Assembly (NCBI GenBank): GCA_023417935.1
Contig: JAEZDY010000004.1
Location: 1-48,863, forward strand
DNA: 48,863 bases
Source of the DNA: Bacteroidota bacterium
GTDB lineage: Bacteria; Bacteroidota; Bacteroidia; Bacteroidales; Lentimicrobiaceae
Direction: 5' to 3'
Positions 41,709 through 48,863 of this stretch are shown piece by piece. The notes under the pieces are model-generated. The model ran no database searches, was not told the origin of the DNA, and was given only the letters and a program-made list of their open reading frames with translations. Each line of letters begins with the position of its first letter. Within the stretch, counting starts at the first letter, position 1. The translations under genes and the position numbers were made by a program.

Positions 41709-42521
41709 ATGACCTATAAATCTAATCTGACTGTTTTTGCGCTTTTTTTGGTTCTGAATTCAATTGCAATCGTTTCATCGGCACAGTCCGGTGAAACGGT
41801 TGCAATTTTTTTAAAAGGCGGCGATGTCCGAATCGGACAAACAGTTCAAACTGATAGTCAGGGCAATATCAGGCTGGTAAACGACTGCGGCGTATATAAT
41901 ATCAAAAAAGCTGATATTGATAGTATTGCACCCTACAAAGTCAATGCTGCTTTGGGTAATCCACAGAGGCCCGGAAGCGCGCAGGAAAACACTCCTGAAT
42001 CAAAGGAAGAAAAGAAATGGTATAACCTGACCTCAGTAGCACTACTAATGGGCCAGGGCCAGAATGGGTTTATACCGATTCCCTCTTTTACGAACGTTAC
42101 CGGTATACGCCTGGGTACGAACGTTCTGGCTGGAATTGGCATTGGCTTTGAATACTATGAGTGGAGCGTGATGCCTGTTTTTGCAGATGTGAAATATATT
42201 TCAAAAAGGGAGAGGACTAAGCCATTCCTGTCAATGAAACTTGGTTACGCCTTTCCCCTTGGAAAGAGTTCACAAATACAAGACGATTATTATAACGGTG
42301 AAGTAACAGAGTATTATGGTGGTTTGCAGCTAAACCCCGAAGCAGGACTCATGATTCCGATTTCAGGAGGCACATCCTCACTTGTGCTAAGCATGGGATA
42401 CCATTTCCAGCAATTATCGTACAAGTACAATAAGTATTCCTGGTGGGGCTATGAATATAACAACACCATCGTTCATACCGACTATAATAGAATCTCATTC
42501 AGGTTGGGGTACAAGTTTTAA
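41709..42521 (+). CDS. Exported outer-membrane beta-barrel protein
   Basis: A 270-residue protein with a signal peptide (about 1-25, ending SSAQ). Residues 28-70 form a small domain (VAIFLKGGDVRIGQTVQTDSQ) that reads like a knob at the periplasmic side. From about residue 105 alternating strands with aromatic ends (GFEYYEWSVMPVFADVKY, FLSMKLGYAFPLG, RISFRLGYKF) indicate an eight-stranded barrel with a terminal aromatic residue. No specific function can be given. It follows the LVIVD lipoprotein by 76 nt on the same strand. Confidence 0.72.
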   Translation: MTYKSNLTVFALFLVLNSIAIVSSAQSGETVAIFLKGGDVRIGQTVQTDSQGNIRLVNDCGVYNIKKADIDSIAPYKVNAALGNPQRPGSAQENTPESKEEKKWYNLTSVALLMGQGQNGFIPIPSFTNVTGIRLGTNVLAGIGIGFEYYEWSVMPVFADVKYISKRERTKPFLSMKLGYAFPLGKSSQIQDDYYNGEVTEYYGGLQLNPEAGLMIPISGGTSSLVLSMGYHFQQLSYKYNKYSWWGYEYNNTIVHTDYNRISFRLGYKF

Positions 42522-42607
42522 TATCTCATGATGGCTACACCATTATCTTAACTATTGCCTGAAATTCAGCAAATACTTTTATATTAGCTGAATAAATAAG
42601 CAGTGAT

Positions 42608-43741
42608 TTGGTGCGTAAAATTGAGCATAATAAGAGAATCTTTGGCCTGGACCTAATGCGTGCAATTGCCATTATCATAGTTGTAATGGGACACGGCAGG
42701 ATGCTTGAAAGTGTAGATACTAATTTTCCGTGGATCAGACTACCAGATGGCGTTGAGCTGTTTTTTGTTTTAAGTGGTTACCTTATAGGTTCAATCCTTT
42801 TAAAGGAGTTTCATGAAAAATCATTTGGAATCAGAACACTGTGGAAATTCTGGATAAGGCGTTGGTTCAGGACCCTTCCAAACTACTACCTGGTGTTATT
42901 TCTTAATGTGCTCGTCGTTTATTATGGACTCACCAACGAAGACATTACTAACTTCAACTGGAAATTCCTTTTCTTCCTTCAAAACTTTTCACAACCCTTT
43001 ACAGGCTTCTTTTGGGAATCATGGAGCTTAAGCGTTGAAGAATGGTTCTATATCTTTTTCCCAATTCTACTGAGTCTCACATTTCTGTTCACCAAATCCC
43101 GCATAACCAAAAACCAGGTTTTTATTTTAGCCATTTCCTTGTTTCTGTTTATTCCTTTTTTCCTTCGGCTTTTTATAGCCTCAGAGTTTCAGGTCGATAA
43201 ATTCTGGTTAGAGACCAGTATATTCAAAGTTGTGATCTTCAGACTTGATGGAATTGCATTAGGGCTATTGGCAGCGCTGATAAGTCATAATTTTCCTGCA
43301 CTATGGCACCGGTCACGTCACATCACTATGGTGGCAGGTGTAGCTGTTGTATATACCGTGCTTTATACAACATGGCAACCAAATGACTTTAGTACCAAGG
43401 TGTTCTTGACAATCATTCAAAGCTTTGGCTGCTTCCTGATGTTACCTTTCTTTGACGGACTGCGCTCCGCACCACGTTTTATCTCAAGGCCGGTAACACA
43501 TATCAGCCTTATCTCCTACTCCATGTATCTATTGAACCTTGGACTGATCTCATCAGTCTTCACGGCCAACATACCTATTCATAGCACCTTGCAGGCGTGG
43601 TTATATTATGCCCTCTATTGGTTTCTCGTAATTACCTTATCAACATTACTTTATAAGTATTACGAGAAACCAATGATGGATTTAAGAGATAGGGTTTCAA
43701 TTAAGCAAAGTCAGAAAGCATCAGCCGCTGGAGTATACTAG
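42608..43741 (+). CDS. Acyltransferase family 3 membrane protein (OafA/NodX type)
   Basis: A 377-residue polytopic membrane protein with about ten helices. The N-terminus has GLDLMRAIAIIIVVMGHG, with the conserved R and catalytic-type H of acyltransferase family 3, followed by GVELFFVLSGYLIG and WKFWIRRWFRTLPNYYLVL and SWSLSVEEWFYIFFP. These enzymes O-acylate sugars of surface polysaccharides or peptidoglycan. The reading frame starts at TTG 42608 with a GTG next to it (42611); neither has a Shine-Dalgarno. The acceptor is unknown. Confidence 0.9.
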   Translation: MVRKIEHNKRIFGLDLMRAIAIIIVVMGHGRMLESVDTNFPWIRLPDGVELFFVLSGYLIGSILLKEFHEKSFGIRTLWKFWIRRWFRTLPNYYLVLFLNVLVVYYGLTNEDITNFNWKFLFFLQNFSQPFTGFFWESWSLSVEEWFYIFFPILLSLTFLFTKSRITKNQVFILAISLFLFIPFFLRLFIASEFQVDKFWLETSIFKVVIFRLDGIALGLLAALISHNFPALWHRSRHITMVAGVAVVYTVLYTTWQPNDFSTKVFLTIIQSFGCFLMLPFFDGLRSAPRFISRPVTHISLISYSMYLLNLGLISSVFTANIPIHSTLQAWLYYALYWFLVITLSTLLYKYYEKPMMDLRDRVSIKQSQKASAAGVY

Positions 43742-43747
43742 TCTGAA

Positions 43748-43814
43748 TAATTGACAAATCCCGAATTCCAGGTTTGCAACCATTCTTAATGGACTGGTCC
43801 CGAGCTGTCAATTA
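43748..43814. terminator. Possible bidirectional terminator between convergent genes
   Basis: TAATTGACA (43748-43756) and TGTCAATTA (43806-43814) form a 9-bp inverted repeat around about 50 nt that includes GGAC-TG-GTCC. T-runs follow on the plus strand (AGAATTTTTAAA). It sits in the 80-bp gap between convergent genes. Confidence 0.35.
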
Positions 43815-43821
43815 AGAATTT

Positions 43822-45318
43822 TTAAATGGCAATTTTACCAATCCTGAAACCTTTCAGCCAGAAATTATCTTTGCTTAAAACAAACGTTCCTTTGAGTGAA
43901 AGCACCACCACTTCATCATCATCAAACCATCCCATACAGTTTGAATTTGTGTATCCACTCTTATCATCAAGTAATAGCACCGGTTCAATATCCTTGCCTG
44001 TTTTCTTGTTAACCTTTGTATAATAGGTCTTGTCCTGACTTTTCACTAAAAAGCAAAAATCTTCAGATGTCTCATAACTGCTTATTGCAATTGACCTTCC
44101 ATTACCGTTGAATAAATTGATATCAGTATCATGGTGTCTGGCCCTCCTCTTAATTGGTGCTATCCATTTTTCCTTACCATCATGACTATAACAGGCCACT
44201 ATCAATCCATCACTTCCATAAGTAATTCGTGTGCCGGTTTTACTTGTTACAGTTTTTGAATAAAAATCCTCAAGCACCAAATATATATTCTCATTGTCAG
44301 CTGAACATGTGTAGATGGAGTATGAACTAAAATCCTTAACCGGTTCAAGCTTCTTGCCCACCATTGCAATGCTTTTGGTTTTAACTGCATTAAGCTTAGC
44401 GAGGCCGGGTTTATCAAAATTCTTATCTGTTATTTTTTTTACTGTTTTGTTCTCAAAATCTATCTTCAGTATGGCCAGTCCTTCAGCTTTCGTTCTGTAC
44501 TTCATACAAGAAGCAAAAAATTCCCCATTGTCGGTTTTTGTAATACTGAAGCCGTCATAATTGTAGATATCAGTTTTAGGCGGAGCAAATGCAGCTGTTA
44601 CTGAAGTACCACTTGCATCAAACTTTGTGAATAAATATGTGATCTTCCTGCCCTCTTCTTTTATTGAATAGTGAATCAGTTCACCGGTATTAAGTAAACG
44701 GAAGTAGTTATCACCACCTTTAAGAAGATCACCTTCAGCCGAATAAACTTTCTGGCACTCTTTATCAAATACATTATAGATAACAGTATATCCCTTTCCT
44801 TTTTGCTTTTTAGTGAGTTCAGCTACAAGCATATATGCTTCATTCTCTGAGTATCTTATGATAAAATCATCTGATGATGCTTTGGCTAATTCCTGAACAT
44901 CCAGTAAGCCGGCTCCATCAATACTATAGGTGATTCCAACTACAGAATAATCCTTCTTGTCATTTTTCTGAGCTGCTACTATTACAACAGCCCGTGCATC
45001 GGGACGGTAGAAGGTATATGGGAATGAAGCAACCTGGGCAAAAGCTTTTGCGGAGAAAACTATCTTCTTATTTTTGGTCAACTCTAAGGGAATATCCCTT
45101 GTAACTTTCATCGACTTATCAAAGATCATAATACCTGACTCATCAAGGCTTGTCCGGTAATAAGCATACATCGTACTGTCGTCAATCTTTTTAAGTTGCT
45201 TATTATTACCTACCGAGAACAGTTTCCATTTTGAAACATTAATCTGTCCTAAATCCTGTTGTGCTGATAACAGCGCAGGAATGATAATAATGCTGATAAA
45301 GAGTAATGCTTTTTTCAT
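43822..45318 (-). CDS. Exported protein of unknown function
   Basis: A 498-residue protein with a signal peptide (1-19, ending LLSAQ). The mature region is made of many short beta-strand pairs with recurring motifs such as FDKSMKVTRDI, YGSDGLIVACYSHDGKEKW and NLFNGNGRSIAISSYE. This would suit a seven- or eight-bladed propeller-like periplasmic or surface protein. I recognise no named family. It lies 18 nt downstream of the 218-residue exported barrel gene on the same strand, so the two form an operon. Confidence 0.65.
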   Translation of the reverse strand: MKKALLFISIIIIPALLSAQQDLGQINVSKWKLFSVGNNKQLKKIDDSTMYAYYRTSLDESGIMIFDKSMKVTRDIPLELTKNKKIVFSAKAFAQVASFPYTFYRPDARAVVIVAAQKNDKKDYSVVGITYSIDGAGLLDVQELAKASSDDFIIRYSENEAYMLVAELTKKQKGKGYTVIYNVFDKECQKVYSAEGDLLKGGDNYFRLLNTGELIHYSIKEEGRKITYLFTKFDASGTSVTAAFAPPKTDIYNYDGFSITKTDNGEFFASCMKYRTKAEGLAILKIDFENKTVKKITDKNFDKPGLAKLNAVKTKSIAMVGKKLEPVKDFSSYSIYTCSADNENIYLVLEDFYSKTVTSKTGTRITYGSDGLIVACYSHDGKEKWIAPIKRRARHHDTDINLFNGNGRSIAISSYETSEDFCFLVKSQDKTYYTKVNKKTGKDIEPVLLLDDKSGYTNSNCMGWFDDDEVVVLSLKGTFVLSKDNFWLKGFRIGKIAI

Positions 45319-45336
45319 GATTGTTCTATTTGAAGG

Positions 45337-45993
45337 TTAGTCAAGGGCGTTGAATTTTATGAAGGAGATAGAGTAATATGACATTTTTCCGCTAATCTCT
45401 GCTTCCATACCAGGACTATAACCTGATTTAGTGTGTGAAGGCTGAATAGCAAATTGTATCTTAAAATTATCAAAGAAACTCCTGTCTCTTTTCTGATAGT
45501 CCAAAACTAATTCTACAAATAAATATGGTTTAAACATTGTAAGTACCACAGGATCTTCCTGAATATAAAATGGATCACCGTCAGGGACAACTGCGGCGTT
45601 TAACCTGTAACCCAGGCCCAGTCCAACACCAATAGGACTATAAGCTTCGCGGGTAGATCCTGCTCCATAACGGAAAGTAGCTGTAACAGGGAGTCCCAGA
45701 TCACCATAAATTTCATGGTTTGAAGTGGACTGCCATCTAAGGCCGCCGATGACTGTTGCATTAATCCCGATACCCAAATTCGGCTGTGGTGAGAATACCG
45801 GAATATAATAACCTATCCCAAGATTGCATAAATTGCTTACATCTCTCCAATCCGGATGTTCAATTAATCCTGCTTCGGTTTGTGTGGCAAAGTCAACCCG
45901 GTAGGTAGAGAATGACAATGACAACTCCTTGCTCTGCCCTGATGCTCCGATGGTTAAGGCAATGAGCAGGTATAATAACATAATGTTTTTCAT
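45337..45993 (-). CDS. Exported outer-membrane beta-barrel-like protein
   Basis: A 218-residue protein with a signal peptide (about 1-19, ending ASGQS). Alternating hydrophobic strands (LGIGYYIPVFSPQPNLGIGINATVIG, VGLGLGYRLNAAV, YLFVELVLDYQKRD, YYSISFIKFNALD) suggest a small outer-membrane barrel. No function can be named. It is the first gene of a two-gene minus-strand operon. A 7-bp GC-rich hairpin lies about 27 nt before its ATG. Confidence 0.65.
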   Translation of the reverse strand: MKNIMLLYLLIALTIGASGQSKELSLSFSTYRVDFATQTEAGLIEHPDWRDVSNLCNLGIGYYIPVFSPQPNLGIGINATVIGGLRWQSTSNHEIYGDLGLPVTATFRYGAGSTREAYSPIGVGLGLGYRLNAAVVPDGDPFYIQEDPVVLTMFKPYLFVELVLDYQKRDRSFFDNFKIQFAIQPSHTKSGYSPGMEAEISGKMSYYSISFIKFNALD

Positions 45994-46019
45994 GATTACT
46001 TGTTGATTGTTTGCGTGAA

Positions 46020-46039
46020 ACCGGGTGTGGTTACCCGGT
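46020..46039 (-). promoter_or_regulatory. GC-rich hairpin in the leader of the 45337-45993 gene
   Basis: ACCGGGT, a 6-nt loop, ACCCGGT forms a perfect 7-bp stem about 27 nt upstream of the ATG on the minus strand. No T-tract follows it, so it may be a leader structure rather than a terminator. Confidence 0.4.
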
Positions 46040-46144
46040 GGTTTGTTTCAGTCAGTAAATATAAAAATAGATTTTACAAACAAAAAATAAAATAGCATTC
46101 GCAGTGAAATGCACCAAATGTGTTGTGGAAATAAGTGGAAGGCA

Positions 46145-46176
46145 AGTTAAAATAGCCGCTCAGATGAGACGGCTAT
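46145..46176 (-). terminator. Terminator of the tRNA-Arg gene
   Basis: ATAGCCG and CGGCTAT (46152-46158 and 46170-46176) form a 7-bp stem whose loop contains a further CTCA/TGAG pairing. On the minus strand it is followed by TTTTAACT. It lies 10 nt beyond the 3' end of the tRNA. Confidence 0.75.
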
Positions 46177-46185
46177 ATAACGTTG

Positions 46186-46258
46186 CGACCCCGACAGGAT
46201 TCAAACCTGTGACCTACAGAACCGGAATCTGTCATTCTATTCGCTGAACTACGGGGCC
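46186..46258 (-). tRNA. tRNA-Arg (anticodon CCG)
   Basis: A 73-nt cloverleaf on the minus strand. The acceptor stem is GGCCCCG pairing with CGGGGTC (one G-T pair), the discriminator is G, the anticodon stem-loop is ACAGA-TTCCGGT-TCTGT, and the T arm contains GGTTTGAATCC. The anticodon CCG reads the arginine codon CGG. CCA is not encoded. A terminator follows immediately. Confidence 0.93.
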
Positions 46259-46311
46259 TTATTTAAATGCAAAATTACACAATTCAGACAATTAACACTG
46301 GTTTTTGTTGT

Positions 46312-46319
46312 TATCTTTG
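46312..46319 (+). promoter_or_regulatory. -7 element TATCTTTG upstream of the 46357 gene
   Basis: Exact TAnnTTTG match, 37 nt before the ATG at 46357. No good -33 TTTG at the usual spacing was seen. Confidence 0.5.
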
Positions 46320-46356
46320 TATTCGTTAAATATGATCACCACCAAAACCTATACCT

Positions 46357-47013
46357 ATGAGGAAAATTATTCTCTTATTTTCAGCCCTCCTTTCCGTAAC
46401 TGCCATGCAGGCACAAACCGGTTCATTTGCCAACAAGTTTACTACCGGTATTGACATTTTCAACGACTTCGTTCAGGATAGCCCTACCAATATTGACTTC
46501 CGTGCCATTAATCCGGGAATAAACATATATGGAATGTATAGCAGTCCAATAAAAGAAGGTAACGTATCACTGGCCATAGGTCTCGGACTTGGAATGCATA
46601 ACCTTCACAGCAATGGTAGCCTATCTGACTCAGCAAATATGTCAACACTAACTCCAATTGACGATGATGTTGACTATAAGATTAATAAACTTCAACTAAC
46701 TTACCTCGACATACCTGCCGAGATCCGTTATAAAAGTGATGGCGGTGTAAGGATAGCATTGGGTATTAAAGCCGGTTACCTTATCAGTGCCCATACCAAA
46801 TACAAAGGCGAAAACCCTGCCGGTGGACGCAGCATCAAAATCAAAGAAGGCAGCCTTCCCAATCTCAGTAAGTGGCGTTTCGGTCCCACCTTCCAGGCAG
46901 GTTATAAGTGGGTGAATTTCACAGCATTCTATTCGCTGGCAACAGTGTTTGAAGAAACTTCAGGTATTGATATTTACCCTATTTCTGTAGGTATTTCCCT
47001 GAGACCATTTTAA
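46357..47013 (+). CDS. PorT-family outer-membrane beta-barrel protein
   Basis: A 218-residue protein with a signal peptide (1-19, ending MQAQ). The strand pattern (NIYGMYSSPIKEGNVSLAIGLGLGMHNLHS, LTYLDIPAEIRYKSDGGVRIALGIKAGYLIS, WRFGPTFQAGYKWVNFTAFYSLATVF, ISVGISLRPF) and the LDIPAEIRYK motif, with a terminal Phe, fit the PorT/outer-membrane beta-barrel (PF13568-like) group of Bacteroidota. PorT itself takes part in type IX secretion, but many members have no known role. Its stop is followed by AAAATTAGTTCAA, the same join as after kdd. Confidence 0.82.
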   Translation: MRKIILLFSALLSVTAMQAQTGSFANKFTTGIDIFNDFVQDSPTNIDFRAINPGINIYGMYSSPIKEGNVSLAIGLGLGMHNLHSNGSLSDSANMSTLTPIDDDVDYKINKLQLTYLDIPAEIRYKSDGGVRIALGIKAGYLISAHTKYKGENPAGGRSIKIKEGSLPNLSKWRFGPTFQAGYKWVNFTAFYSLATVFEETSGIDIYPISVGISLRPF

Positions 47014-47017
47014 AAAT

Positions 47018-47058
47018 TAGTTCAAACGTAGTTCAAAAGTAGTTCAAAGGTTGTTCAA
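47018..47058 (+). repeat. GTTCAA array after the PorT-like gene
   Basis: Four units (AGTTCAAACGT, AGTTCAAAAGT, AGTTCAAAGGTT, GTTCAAC) of the decamer family, 10-11 bp apart, start a few bases beyond the stop in the GTTCAA orientation. Confidence 0.75.
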
Positions 47059-47105
47059 CATAATGCGAGCGGATTCCCTGAGTTTTTAATTCGACTATGG
47101 AAGTT

Positions 47106-47342
47106 TAGAACAACTTTTGAACGCGAAGCTTTGAACAACGTTTGAACGCGAAGCTTTGAACAACTCTTGAACGCGAAGCTTTGTTTGAACGCGAAGCTTT
47201 GAACTACTTTTGAACGCGAAGTTTTGTTTGAACGCGAAGCTTTGAACAACTCTTGAACGCGAAGCTTTGTTTGAACGCGAAGCTTTGAACTACTTTTGAA
47301 CGCGAAGCTTTGAACAACTCTTGAACGCGAAGTTTTGAACAA
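47106..47342 (-). repeat. GCGAAGC-type repeat array
   Basis: About 240 bp of alternating units TTGAACGCGAAGCTTTG, each followed by AACAACTC, AACTACTT or directly by TTTGAACGCG. On the minus strand it reads GTTCAAAGCTTCGCGTTCAA and starts 5 nt after the stop of the PAP2-like gene, so it too is in GTTCAA orientation after a stop. An incidental frame through it (47055-47342) codes for a Ser/Arg/Lys-rich repeat peptide and is not called a gene. Confidence 0.85.
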
Positions 47343-47347
47343 TCCCT

Positions 47348-47959
47348 TTAATTGTATAAAAACACAGCTCCCACAGCGAAAGCGCCTAATAAATAACCTA
47401 CATAAATCTGGGCAGGGGAATGGCTGTTTGATTGCAATCGCGCAAAGCCGGTTAGTCCCGAAAGGAAAAGCAAGATAATAATAAGGGCAGGCGCATTTAC
47501 CAGTCCCTTGTAGGAGAGGGCCAGAAAACCGCCTGTTAGTCCGCCAATGCCTATCATGTGGATGCTAATTTTCCAATACAGGTTTATCATTGTAGCCAGC
47601 AGTATAGAGGCAAGTCCCCCGGCAATAAACTTGTAATAAATCTTTGGCAGGCCCAGGTTCCATAGTAAGAAATAGGTTGACGCATAGAATACTGCAAATA
47701 TCAGATATGGCCATGTGCGCTCTTCCCTAAGCGGCATCTGGAGACTGCTGATTATGTTCTTCCGTGCCATGATCCAGATCAGGATGGCCGGCATCAAAGC
47801 AGTATTCCCAAAAACCAGCAGTACGATTGACCACCTCAACTGCTCAGGTATGATCAGCACAAAATAGGCATTCAGGTTCAGCATCACCAGCATACCCCAG
47901 GTTATGATAAACATGGGGTGCATGATTACGGATATTATTTGGGCGGTTTTTTGTTCCAT
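47348..47959 (-). CDS. Membrane protein resembling PAP2-superfamily phosphatases
   Basis: A 203-residue protein with six or seven hydrophobic helices. The C-terminal part, SIHMIGIGGLTGGFLALS, then ARLQSNSHSPAQIYVGYLLG, matches the last two PAP2 motifs (SxHxxG and a final R-x-x-x-x-x-H-x-x-x-Q pattern). The first PAP2 motif (KxxxxxxRP) is replaced by a looser MPLREERTWPY, so catalytic activity is uncertain. Such proteins are widespread in Bacteroidota and possibly act on undecaprenyl or lipid phosphates. Flanked on both sides by repeat arrays. Confidence 0.7.
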   Translation of the reverse strand: MEQKTAQIISVIMHPMFIITWGMLVMLNLNAYFVLIIPEQLRWSIVLLVFGNTALMPAILIWIMARKNIISSLQMPLREERTWPYLIFAVFYASTYFLLWNLGLPKIYYKFIAGGLASILLATMINLYWKISIHMIGIGGLTGGFLALSYKGLVNAPALIIILLFLSGLTGFARLQSNSHSPAQIYVGYLLGAFAVGAVFLYN

Positions 47960-48011
47960 GCGAAAATTGTTCGTTGTTTCTTTGTTCTTTGTTGGTAGGC
48001 TTAGAGCTTAA

Positions 48012-48096
48012 AACTCACTACTCATAACTCACTACTCACTACTCATTACACACTACTCACTACTCTCTACTCTCTACTCTCTACTCTCTACTCTCT
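48012..48096 (-). repeat. Heptamer array (ACTCACT/ACTCTCT) overlapping the GNAT stop
   Basis: About eleven 7-bp units, ACTCACT changing to ACTCTCT, fill the gap between the PAP2-like gene and the GNAT gene and run into the GNAT coding region. On the minus strand, AGAGTAGAGAGTAGAGAG encodes the last residues R-V-E-S-R-E and its TAG is the stop. Confidence 0.85.
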
Positions 48097-48643
48097 GCAT
48101 AACGATTTCACTCTTATAAACACTAAAACCCGCTTTTTGGTATAATGGTAATGCGGCAGGGTGATCGAGATCGCAGGTGTGTAGCCACAGGCGATTTATT
48201 GGTTTTTGCCAGGCGTGGTTGATAGCCCACTGCAGGAAGGGTAAGCCTGCCTTTCTGCCTGTATGTGAGGCTGTGAGGCCAAAGTACACTATCTCTGTTT
48301 CTCCTTCTGCTGAATGGTCAAACTCAACGAAACCTGCTATTTCACCTTCGTATTTTAAGTACAGGATTTCAGTGTTCGCGCTGTTTAAAACCTCCTCAAG
48401 TTCTTCAACCGGCATCAGCAGACGATCGTACCAATTGTAATTGCCACCCACTGCTTTATAGGTTTCAAGATATGATTTCTTCATGCTACCGGTAGAATCA
48501 TTCATTTCCTCACCTGTAGATTTACGGTTGCTGATAGTGAATGGTTCAATTGAATAACCGGGTGGGAGCTCAAAAGCATCTTTCACAGGCCTGCCCGTCA
48601 TTTCAAGGTACCAGGTTTGTGTGGGGACTATTTTTATGGCCAT
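48074..48643 (-). CDS. GNAT-family N-acetyltransferase
   Basis: A 189-residue protein with a GNAT fold: LYLKYEGEIAGFVEFDH (strands 2-4), ETEIVYFGLTASHTGRKAGLPFLQWAINHAW (strand 4 and the acetyl-CoA pyrophosphate loop and helix) and RLWLHTCDLDHPAALPLYQKAGFSVYKSE (strands 5-7, including the typical NxxA-like ALPLYQKAGF). The substrate is unknown. The last six residues and the stop derive from a heptamer repeat, so the original C-terminus was probably different. The start ATG at 48643 lies 30 nt from another long heptamer array. Confidence 0.88.
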   Translation of the reverse strand: MAIKIVPTQTWYLEMTGRPVKDAFELPPGYSIEPFTISNRKSTGEEMNDSTGSMKKSYLETYKAVGGNYNWYDRLLMPVEELEEVLNSANTEILYLKYEGEIAGFVEFDHSAEGETEIVYFGLTASHTGRKAGLPFLQWAINHAWQKPINRLWLHTCDLDHPAALPLYQKAGFSVYKSEIVMQRVESRE

Positions 48644-48675
48644 GTTTTCATCGTTTAATTCGATTGTTCAGAATC

Positions 48676-48863
48676 AACTCCCTACTCCTTACTCCCTACT
48701 CCCTACTCACTACTCCCTACTCCCTACTCACCACTCGCTACTCCCTACTCCCTACTCACTACTCACTACTCCCTACTCCCTACTCACTACTCACTACTCA
48801 CTACTCACTACTCACTACTCACTACTCACTACTCACTACTCACTACTCACTACTCCCTACTCA
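48676..48863 (+). repeat. Long heptamer array TACTCMC at the window edge
   Basis: At least 26 uninterrupted 7-bp units alternate between TACTCAC and TACTCCC with very few other changes, from about 48676 to the end of the window; the array continues beyond it. Together with 48012-48096 it brackets the GNAT gene in the same orientation. Confidence 0.9.

Noticed and set aside
47055..47342. Open frame of 95 codons on the minus strand rich in Ser, Arg, Lys and Phe
   Set aside because: It is a translation of the GCGAAGC-type tandem array. A 17-25-bp unit gives repeats in any open frame; there is no start context or family resemblance.
48676..48863. CRISPR array
   Set aside because: The period is 7 bp with no spacers and no cas genes nearby; it is a simple tandem repeat. 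The same holds for the decamer arrays.

Overview
The window looks like a chromosomal segment of a member of the Bacteroidota, most likely an anaerobic or fermentative Bacteroidales-like organism. The evidence is a C-terminal type IX secretion (T9SS) sorting domain, several PorT-like outer-membrane beta-barrel proteins, Bacteroidota-type promoters (TTTG or TTG, about 19-20 nt, then TAnnTTTG), few Shine-Dalgarno sequences, and a menaquinone cluster. No species can be named from the sequence alone. There is no rRNA, CRISPR array or prophage; one tRNA-Arg(CCG) is present.

Layout. (1) 1-6.0 kb, minus strand: a partial exported protein and a 1648-residue T9SS surface protein (Asp-box propeller plus beta-helix). 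(2) 6.6-18.6 kb, plus strand: a Gate-family membrane protein, then a near-complete lysine fermentation gene set in the order kal, kce, kdd, [four-helix-bundle gene], kamA, kamB, kamC, kamD, [26-aa micro-ORF], kamE, atoB. (3) 18.65-20.08 kb: a Fic gene bounded by 30-bp inverted palindromic repeats and preceded by operator-like repeats. (4) 20.1-23.6 kb, minus: crotonase, 3-hydroxyacyl-CoA dehydrogenase and an SCP-x-like thiolase. (5) 25.3-30.8 kb: a MenI-like thioesterase, menF, menD, a 58-aa ORF, menB, menA. (6) 30.9-33.9 kb: cell-wall enzymes (two L,D-transpeptidase-like proteins and an NlpC/P60 lipoprotein). (7) 34.0-38.0 kb, minus: a three-subunit biotin-dependent acyl-CoA carboxylase. (8) 38.3-43.7 kb: an ECF sigma factor, a membrane protein with an anti-sigma-like N-terminus and barrel-like C-terminus, an LVIVD lipoprotein, an outer-membrane protein and an acyltransferase. 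(9) 43.8-48.6 kb: exported proteins, tRNA-Arg, a PAP2-like membrane protein and a GNAT acetyltransferase.

How the genes fit together. KamA makes beta-lysine, KamDE moves the second amino group, Kdd oxidises, Kce cleaves with acetyl-CoA to give acetoacetate and 3-aminobutyryl-CoA, and Kal removes ammonia to give crotonyl-CoA. No butyryl-CoA dehydrogenase/Etf or CoA transferase lies in the window. The nearby crotonase, hydroxyacyl-CoA dehydrogenase and two thiolases could instead carry crotonyl-CoA to acetyl-CoA (inference).

The most unusual signal is intergenic. Short-period tandem arrays (a GTTCAAnnnn decamer, a GGCTAAA heptamer, a TACTCMC heptamer and a GCGAAGC-containing variant) sit right after stop codons or near start codons. 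The first two families keep a strict orientation relative to transcription: GTTCAA or GGCTAA after stops, TTGAAC or TTAGCC before starts. Operon spacers therefore become large imperfect inverted repeats, and in places the arrays provide the last codons and stop of a gene (kamE, the GNAT gene).
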